This document shows, piece after piece, positions 59,288-64,000 of a stretch of 64,000 nucleotides of DNA. The translations under genes and the position numbers were made by a program. The stretch is from JBMYYR01 sp965243605 (lineage in GTDB: Bacteria > Bacteroidota > Bacteroidia > Flavobacteriales > CAJXXR01). The notes under the pieces are model-generated. The model did not search any database. It was not told the origin of the DNA and worked only from the letters and a program-made list of their open reading frames with translations. The stretch lies in assembly GCA_965243605.1 (NCBI GenBank), contig CBDEVQ010000033.1, forward strand, positions 1-64,000. Reading direction: 5' to 3'. Each line of letters starts with the position of its first letter. Positions within the stretch are counted from its first letter, which is position 1.

Positions 59288-59707
59288 ATGAAGTTATTAA
59301 AAATAATATTTATTTCAATCATAGCATTATTCATATGTATGATGGGATATATTGAATTGGTTTTAGGTTTAGAATCTAAACATGTTCTATTTCCTCATAT
59401 AGATACTGTATTTCCAGAAAATTTTGAAAAAGATAAATTTTCTGAAATAGCAGAAGGAATGTCTGTTTTAGAAGTAGAATCCATTATAGGAAAACCTTTA
59501 AAGTATACGATTTATAAAGATTCAACTATAGACGTTTATTGGAATAATAAACAAGAAGAATGGTCAGATTTTAATACTGAGGTTTCTGCTTATTATTCAC
59601 TTGATGGTAAATGGAAATATGGTGATTTTGCTTGGGAGGGCTTTATATTGAGGTACGATAGCATGGGCGTTGTTACTGATATTACGAATAGATGGTTCTA
59701 TGATTAA
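59288..59707 (+). CDS. BamE-like (SmpA/OmlA fold) single-pass protein
   Basis: 139 residues. The N-terminal helix KIIFISIIALFICMMGYIEL is a signal anchor. The domain EIAEGMSVLEVESIIGKPLK has the Gly-M-S-x-x-E-V-x-x-x-x-G-x-P loop of BamE-like folds, followed by aromatic strands (YKDSTIDVYWNNKQEEWSDF, YDSMGVVTDITNRWFYD). In polymorphic-toxin loci this fold is used by immunity-type proteins, which is the likely role here; the sequence itself cannot say. It starts 10 bp after 58960-59277 and 52 bp before the toxin. Confidence 0.55.
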   Translation: MKLLKIIFISIIALFICMMGYIELVLGLESKHVLFPHIDTVFPENFEKDKFSEIAEGMSVLEVESIIGKPLKYTIYKDSTIDVYWNNKQEEWSDFNTEVSAYYSLDGKWKYGDFAWEGFILRYDSMGVVTDITNRWFYD

Positions 59708-59728
59708 AAATAGATTATCACTAAATAA

Positions 59729-60493
59729 GTTGCTCTTGCTTCTGTTCAAAGTGTAGTTATGGGGCAGTCGTTAAAATTTAGTAACTTAACACAAACATTT
59801 TTAACAAGTGTAGGTTCATCTGCTATGTCTACCCTTGGTGAGGCTATTGCAGGGAAAATTGACAAGTTTACAACAGCTCAAACGAAACGATTCATGATTG
59901 GAGTTGCCACATTAACAGGAGGTTTAACGCAAGCAGTAACAGGTGGGAACTTTATGAGAGGAGCAACAACAGGATTTGCGATTGCACTTCTTAATCATGT
60001 GGCGCACTCCAAATCAAAAGTAGAAGAAAGCACAGAAGGAGATCCTGTTAAGAAAATTAAGGGTCAAACCACATATACTTTTGGGGAAGAGGAAAGAATA
60101 CCTGATGGTTGTGTACCTACAACATTAAGTTGGATATTGAAAAAGAATCCACATGACATATTAAATGAATTAATAGCTTTAACAGGGCATAAACAAGGAT
60201 ATACTGCCTCTGAATTAATTACTTATTTAGAGTCTTTGGGGTATAAAACTGCAAATGTACAAACATTCGATATTCCTATATTACTAAAGGATAGTGGAGG
60301 GAAAACACCAATATTACAAATCTTCCCTAAACATGTTCGTATGGTTAAAAGCGCAACCTATAACACTGAAACAAAGATAACAAAGATTGATTTTATGGAT
60401 ACTAATTATGGAATTCATACTTCCAAAAATGGGGGTATTACTCCTAAAATTAATTACGAACCATATCCATCAAATTTTTTAATATTTTATTAA
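59729..60493 (+). CDS. Orphan polymorphic-toxin C-terminal module with papain-like domain
   Basis: The first ATG is at 59759 (244 residues), but the frame is open from 59729 (VALASVQSVV) after a TAA. The pre-toxin part (SNLTQTFLTSVGSSAMSTLG, TGGNFMRGATTGFAIALLNH) is the region before the variable end of RHS-type proteins. The C-terminal 120 residues have DGCVPTTLSWILKKNP (Cys), LQIFPKHVRMVK (His) and KIDFMDTNYG (Asp), an order like C39/papain-type peptidases. No N-terminal delivery domains exist, so it is an orphan (displaced) tip used by recombination, or is exported otherwise. The next gene is the likely immunity protein. Confidence 0.65.
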   Translation, partial: VALASVQSVVMGQSLKFSNLTQTFLTSVGSSAMSTLGEAIAGKIDKFTTAQTKRFMIGVATLTGGLTQAVTGGNFMRGATTGFAIALLNHVAHSKSKVEESTEGDPVKKIKGQTTYTFGEEERIPDGCVPTTLSWILKKNPHDILNELIALTGHKQGYTASELITYLESLGYKTANVQTFDIPILLKDSGGKTPILQIFPKHVRMVKSATYNTETKITKIDFMDTNYGIHTSKNGGITPKINYEPYPSNFLIFY

Positions 60494-60496
60494 ATT

Positions 60497-61339
60497 ATGG
60501 TACGAAAATTTAATTTCATAATTCTATTTTTTATAATAAAAAATAGTTTTTCACAGACTAGTAACAATATAACTTACCCAAATGAACTTGTCATTATCAA
60601 TGACGTTTTTTATTTCTATTTTGATAGGATTGATAATTTAGTTGATATTGAGTCAGATCATACTATTTTTAATAGGTTTGAATCAAACAAAAGGTCTCTT
60701 TTTGGCTTTCGAGGACAATTAAATCATATTATCCCGTTAGAAGATAAAATGATTATAATCAATAATGAACCTATTTTAATTTATGATTATTATTTAACCT
60801 CAGAAAAAGATCAATTAGAAATCATTAATCCTTTTTATAATGATAGTGTATTGTCAGTAATGAATGCAATCTATCAACCTAATGTTCTTGATTCAAAATA
60901 TATTAATGAATTAAAAGACACTATACAGTTGGATTTTAGTTCAATTTATTATGACCATGAATTAATTAAATACGAGTATTTTGATAAGAAGACCTCTAAA
61001 TTTATATCTAAGAAGGTTGATGAAAATATTAATATTTTCACCAACCAAGAACTAAATAATATAACTGTTTATTTATGTGAAAAAGATGGAGCAGTTAAAG
61101 ATGCTTTTTTAATTAATCTTATACCAAGTCATAATTATTATAAAATTGACGAAATTCAGTGCCAAATTGAAGTTTACCCTTATTTTGGAAATAGATTGAT
61201 TAATGAATGTGTGGTAAAGGATATTAATGAAAAAAAGAAATGTTTAACCTTAGAGTTTAATGGGATAATAAAAAAATTTAATCTATCAAAAAACACCGCC
61301 TTATACTTACGTAACTTGTTAAATAAAAAGACAAAATGA
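60497..61339 (+). CDS. Secreted protein, candidate immunity to the papain-like toxin
   Basis: 280 residues. Signal peptide MVRKFNFIILFFIIKNSFSQ. The mature part is rich in Asp, Asn, Tyr and Ile with no cysteine protease motif (YFYFDRIDNLVDIESDHTIF, LDSKYINELKDTIQLDFSSI). It starts 4 bp after the toxin stop and overlaps the next start by 4 bp (ATGA), so the three are co-translated. Position is the only support for an immunity role; a periplasmic inhibitor would fit a toxin delivered there. Confidence 0.5.
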   Translation: MVRKFNFIILFFIIKNSFSQTSNNITYPNELVIINDVFYFYFDRIDNLVDIESDHTIFNRFESNKRSLFGFRGQLNHIIPLEDKMIIINNEPILIYDYYLTSEKDQLEIINPFYNDSVLSVMNAIYQPNVLDSKYINELKDTIQLDFSSIYYDHELIKYEYFDKKTSKFISKKVDENINIFTNQELNNITVYLCEKDGAVKDAFLINLIPSHNYYKIDEIQCQIEVYPYFGNRLINECVVKDINEKKKCLTLEFNGIIKKFNLSKNTALYLRNLLNKKTK

Positions 61340-61752
61340 AAACAATAATAACAATGTTTCTATTTATATTAGGAGCAGTAAGCGTACAAGCTCAAACGAT
61401 ATATAATTATGATTATTCTGCAACAGGAAATATGCAAAGCAGACTAATACAAGCTTTAAAGATCGCTTCGCAAGAAACAGAATCTTTTGAAGAAGTTGAA
61501 AAAGAAGAAGTTTTTTCAATCTATCCAAACCCTGGAATTAATGAAGTCAATATTTCGTTAACAGAAAATATGATTGAAGAATCTCCTGTAAATATTGGAG
61601 TTTATAATTCACTTGGACAAAAAGTATTTACAAGTTCAACTCAACCTTTGATAACGACAATAAATATTAGTGAATACAATTCTGGTATTTACTATATTGA
61701 AGTTGTTAGCCAACAAAAACGTTGGCTAAAAGAATTGATAAAAACCAATTAA
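61336..61752 (+). CDS. Mini-protein with YD-like motif and T9SS sorting domain
   Basis: 138 residues. Signal peptide MKTIITMFLFILGAVSVQAQ, then TIYNYDYSATGNMQSR, which resembles one YD (RHS-type) repeat unit, a Glu-rich linker, and a full type A sorting domain (FSIYPNPGINEVNISLTENM, NIGVYNSLGQKVFTSS, SEYNSGIYYIEVVSQ, KELIKTN). A near-copy is at 63238-63652 and a fragment at 58640. It would be exported by the T9SS and bound to the surface. Its link with the toxin is inferred from co-translation. Confidence 0.75.
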   Translation: MKTIITMFLFILGAVSVQAQTIYNYDYSATGNMQSRLIQALKIASQETESFEEVEKEEVFSIYPNPGINEVNISLTENMIEESPVNIGVYNSLGQKVFTSSTQPLITTINISEYNSGIYYIEVVSQQKRWLKELIKTN

Positions 61753-61770
61753 GACTTAAGTCATAAAAAA

Positions 61771-61823
61771 ATAGCTAATATTTTTCTTTACTTAAAGGTG
61801 AAAATAAATATTAGCTATTTTAG
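61771..61823 (+). terminator. Terminator after the first mini-protein gene
   Basis: ATAGCTAATATTT and AAATATTAGCTAT form a stem with a T-rich end. The same structure follows the second copy at 63673. Confidence 0.75.
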
Positions 61824-61878
61824 TTTTATACATCTAAAAATGGAGTGCCAAATTTCATCTCGAGGATATGTATCTTAA

Positions 61879-62483
61879 TTACAACAACTCAAACGAAACG
61901 ATTCATGATTGGAGTTGCCACATTAACAGGAGGTTTAACGCAGGCAGTAACTGGTGGATAATTTATGAGAGGAGCAACAACCGGATTTGCTATTGCTTTA
62001 CTTAATCAAGTGGCACATGCTAAAAGAGATCAGGAGAATACTGAAGGTAAAGATCAAAATGAAGACCCTGTTAAAAATGAAGGTCCTAAAGAGCCAATAG
62101 TTTTAATTAATCAGTCAACTAAAACCAAAGGAATTATTAAGTATTTCATAAATGATTCAAGTGCGGTGGTTTACGTTAAGTCTGAGGGAGATGTAATCGT
62201 AAATGGTATAGCTTATGAAGATAATAGTGCAATACCTATTCAACCGGGAGAATCAATTAATGAACCAATTGATGGAGCTAAAGTAATAATTAATGGAGAG
62301 ATTACAGTACTTAAAGTTCTGGGGAAATATTCATTCTTTTATTCTAATCTTAGGGTAACTGATAAAGGTTTTGATATTAGCTTTTATGGTTTTGGAAATA
62401 GTTTTATGCAAGAAGCTATTCAAACAGTCTTACCTGCTGTAATTTGGAACAAATTATGGGATTCTACACCATATATTCCTTGA
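61879..62483 (+). pseudogene. Second orphan toxin module, interrupted by a stop
   Basis: TTQTKRFMIGVATLTGGLTQ, AVTGG, stop (TAA), FMRGATTGFAIALLNQVAHA aligns with the pre-toxin region of 59729-60493, where the stop codon is AAC (Asn). After the shared part the sequence differs: VLINQSTKTKGIIKYFIND ... GSFMQEAI-like, ending TPYIP, a distinct C-terminal domain without a recognised catalytic motif. Translation could restart at ATG 61965 (172 aa). The interchange of C-termini on a common stem is the hallmark of polymorphic toxins. Confidence 0.65.
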
Positions 62484-62512
62484 TTTTAATTGTCTCATAA
62501 TTATCTAAACAA

Positions 62513-62833
62513 ATGAAAAAAATAATAAAGTATTCCTTCTACGTACTTACAGCTACCACTTCCATTTGGTGGATTTTATTAAGTTTAAATTTAGTATTTA
62601 ACCAAGAAGAAATATTATCTGTATTATTATTAATGTTTTCTATAGTTATGCTATATCAGACATTTTTGTTTATCGTTATATTATTATTGAACTTGTATTA
62701 TCGACTAAAAAATAAAGAATTTCACATTTCATTTTTAATTATGATGTATTTATTATTTAGTAGCCTAGTGATGTACCTTATTCTCTATTTGAATATTTAT
62801 GATTTAAAAACATTTATATTCTATGAGGTTTGA
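62513..62833 (+). CDS. Small membrane protein, candidate immunity gene
   Basis: 106 residues with three long hydrophobic helices (about 5-27, 33-58 and 68-92). It starts 30 bp after the second toxin module, the usual immunity slot. No family. It differs in sequence from 58960 and 62928, though all share the size and hydrophobic layout. Confidence 0.5.
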   Translation: MKKIIKYSFYVLTATTSIWWILLSLNLVFNQEEILSVLLLMFSIVMLYQTFLFIVILLLNLYYRLKNKEFHISFLIMMYLLFSSLVMYLILYLNIYDLKTFIFYEV

Positions 62834-62861
62834 TTTTATTAAAACTTAAATTCGAGTAACA

Positions 62862-62891
62862 TGAAAAAAACGATAACAAATCTCCTATAGA
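62862..62891 (+). pseudogene. 5' stub of another mini-protein gene
   Basis: MKKTITNLL, then a stop, has the same opening as the mini-protein signal peptide (MKTIITMFLF). It is followed by an unrelated reading frame, so it is a remnant left by rearrangement. Confidence 0.4.
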
Positions 62892-62927
62892 TAGTTACAA
62901 AAGTAACTTTTATAATTCTTCAACGAA

Positions 62928-63221
62928 ATGGTAAGAAAAGTATATCAATACAGCTATCTGATAGTATATGTAATATCTATTCTAATGATAGAATTTTATA
63001 TTCCAGAAAAAAGCAAAAGTTCTATAAATAATAGTTTTATATTAAATATAGTAAGCTATTATTTTTTATTGGAATTATTGTCTATCCCGAATACAATTTA
63101 TGAACTTGTCAGAATGGCTGTTAAACGAGATCATAGTATTCGTAATTATCTATATTTATCAGTAAGTATAATCGTAATCTATTTCTTTCTTAAAGGGGAA
63201 TACCTTTGGATAGTAGATTGA
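62928..63221 (+). CDS. Small membrane protein, candidate immunity gene
   Basis: 97 residues with three hydrophobic helices (about 8-24, 38-55 and 75-92) and a charged loop (RMAVKRDHSIRNYL). It ends VD like 58960-59277 (WYVD, WIVD), a faint sign of common origin. Its stop lies 13 bp before the signal peptide start region of the next mini-protein gene. Confidence 0.5.
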   Translation: MVRKVYQYSYLIVYVISILMIEFYIPEKSKSSINNSFILNIVSYYFLLELLSIPNTIYELVRMAVKRDHSIRNYLYLSVSIIVIYFFLKGEYLWIVD

Positions 63222-63237
63222 TAAAAACAGAAAAGTA

Positions 63238-63652
63238 TGAAAAAAACATAGCAATTCTCCTATTAATTATAGGAGCAATAAGTGTTCAAGCACAAACAAT
63301 ATATAACTATCAATATTCTTCTACTGGAAATATGGAGAATAGATTAATTCAGGTTTTGAAGATAGCTTCTGAGGAAACAGAATCTTTTGAAGAAATTGAA
63401 AAAGAAGAAGTTTTTTCAATTTATCCTAACCCTGGAATAAATCAAGTCAATATTTCGTTAACAGAAAATATGATTGAAGAATCTCCTGTAAATATTGGAG
63501 TTTATAATTCACTTGGGCAAAAAGTATTTACAAGTTCGACTCAATCTTTACTAACAACAATAAATATTAGTGAATACAATTCTGGTATTTACTGCATTGA
63601 AGTTGTTAGTCAACAGAATCGTTGGGTAAAAGAATTCATAAAAACCAATTAA
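63238..63652 (+). pseudogene. Second YD/T9SS mini-protein, start region frameshifted
   Basis: The mature sequence (TIYNYQYSSTGNMENR, FSIYPNPGINQVNISL, NIGVYNSLGQKVFTSS, KEFIKTN) is nearly identical to that at 61336. The natural start ATGAAAAAAAC at 63238 runs into a TAG after four codons because one base is missing. The only open start is an ATG at 63206 in the preceding reading context, which adds MDSRLIKTEKYEKN before the signal peptide. Either the gene is dead or it uses the odd start with weak export. Confidence 0.6.
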
Positions 63653-63672
63653 GACTTAAGTCATAACTATAG

Positions 63673-63723
63673 TAGCTAATATTTTTCTTTACTTGAAGAT
63701 GAAGAAAAATGTTAGCTATTTTA
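63673..63723 (+). terminator. Terminator after the second mini-protein gene
   Basis: Arms TAGCTAATATTTTT and AAAAATGTTAGCTA, then TTTTAGTTTTAT. It is a diverged copy of 61771-61823. Confidence 0.75.
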
Positions 63724-63796
63724 GTTTTATACATCTAAAAATGGAATATTCCAGGTGTAAAATTTATAAAACAATTATTTAAAAGTTTCCTACAAT

Positions 63797-63842
63797 CTTA
63801 AAGAGCTTGATTCTTAGATTAAATAGAATCAAGCTCTTTAAG
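63797..63842. terminator. Strong bidirectional terminator
   Basis: Perfect 18-bp arms CTTAAAGAGCTTGATTCT and AGAATCAAGCTCTTTAAG around a 10-nt loop. It separates the toxin array from the facing gene at 63922. Confidence 0.85.
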
Positions 63843-63921
63843 TATAACTTATTCTTCGTATTTTAAAAGATATAAACCCTTAATCATATTTCATATAAAC
63901 ATAAAGATGTACTGAATGAAC

Positions 63922-64000
63922 CTATAGTTTTAAGAATGCCAACTGACAATTTAACCCAATATTAATGGTAGGACTACTTACTCCTCCACCCATTGACTTT
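63922..64000 (-). CDS. C-terminus of an unidentified gene, cut by the window edge
   Basis: The minus-strand frame reading KSMGGGVSSPTINIGLNCQL then AFLKL ends in TAG at 63922-63924. Only about 25 residues are visible. The Gly/Ser-rich start and alternating hydrophobic end would suit an outer-membrane strand, but this is too short to name. Confidence 0.5.
   Translation of the reverse strand, partial: KSMGGGVSSPTINIGLNCQLAFLKL

Overview
The window is AT-rich DNA from a member of the Bacteroidota, most likely a marine or soil Flavobacteriaceae. The evidence is the TAnnTTTG-type promoters, type IX secretion (T9SS) C-terminal sorting domains, a BshA bacillithiol enzyme, an ISAon1-type insertion sequence, Bacteroidota-style topoisomerase IV genes and many short lipoproteins.

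Region 1 (1 to about 25.6 kb) is an array of roughly 25 small, mostly unrelated genes. Nearly all lie on the minus strand, and imperfect palindromes of 40 to 190 bp separate them. I read it as a chromosomal integron. For many cassettes the first bases (GTTRRRY-like) are complementary to the left end of the palindrome closing the same cassette, as expected of attC sites. Two degenerate platforms are visible, at 350-700 and 25294-25600. Each has a tyrosine-recombinase C-terminal remnant followed by an attI-like site. An identical 35-bp terminator hairpin lies upstream of each, at 707-741 and 27158-27192, which suggests tandem duplication of the platform next to a tRNA operon. Cargo includes a probable DUF4297/HerA anti-phage pair in the first cassette, a helicase-nuclease, an HNH nuclease, GPP34, SEL1, WG-repeat, DUF1963, GNAT, TPR and STM3941 proteins, lipoproteins, and several decayed genes. 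No intact integrase is present.

Region 2 (25.7-27.6 kb) holds a complete ISAon1-type element with terminal inverted repeats and a perfect 8-bp target duplication, then a minus-strand tRNA cluster Ser(GCT)-Pro(TGG)-Arg(TCT) with a clear promoter and the terminator.

Region 3 (27.9-58.4 kb) is ordinary core genome: ychF; parE, a small membrane gene and parC; an HTTM protein; GNAT; an adenylate-kinase-like gene; T9SS and LamG proteins; an SRPBCC/YCII pair beside an ECF42-type sigma factor; bshA; a YwqK-like lipoprotein, GH3-serine hydrolase and rdgB operon; a decayed regulator; a large HENHH-containing outer-membrane candidate; a lipocalin-like lipoprotein; and a DUF1826/M23/CobW operon with a 19-bp perfect palindrome over its promoter, probably zinc-responsive.

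Region 4 (58.4-64 kb) is a degenerating array of orphan polymorphic-toxin C-terminal modules, candidate immunity genes and three copies of a mini-protein. The full copies carry a signal peptide, a YD-like motif and a T9SS sorting domain. The window ends in the C-terminus of an unidentified minus-strand gene.
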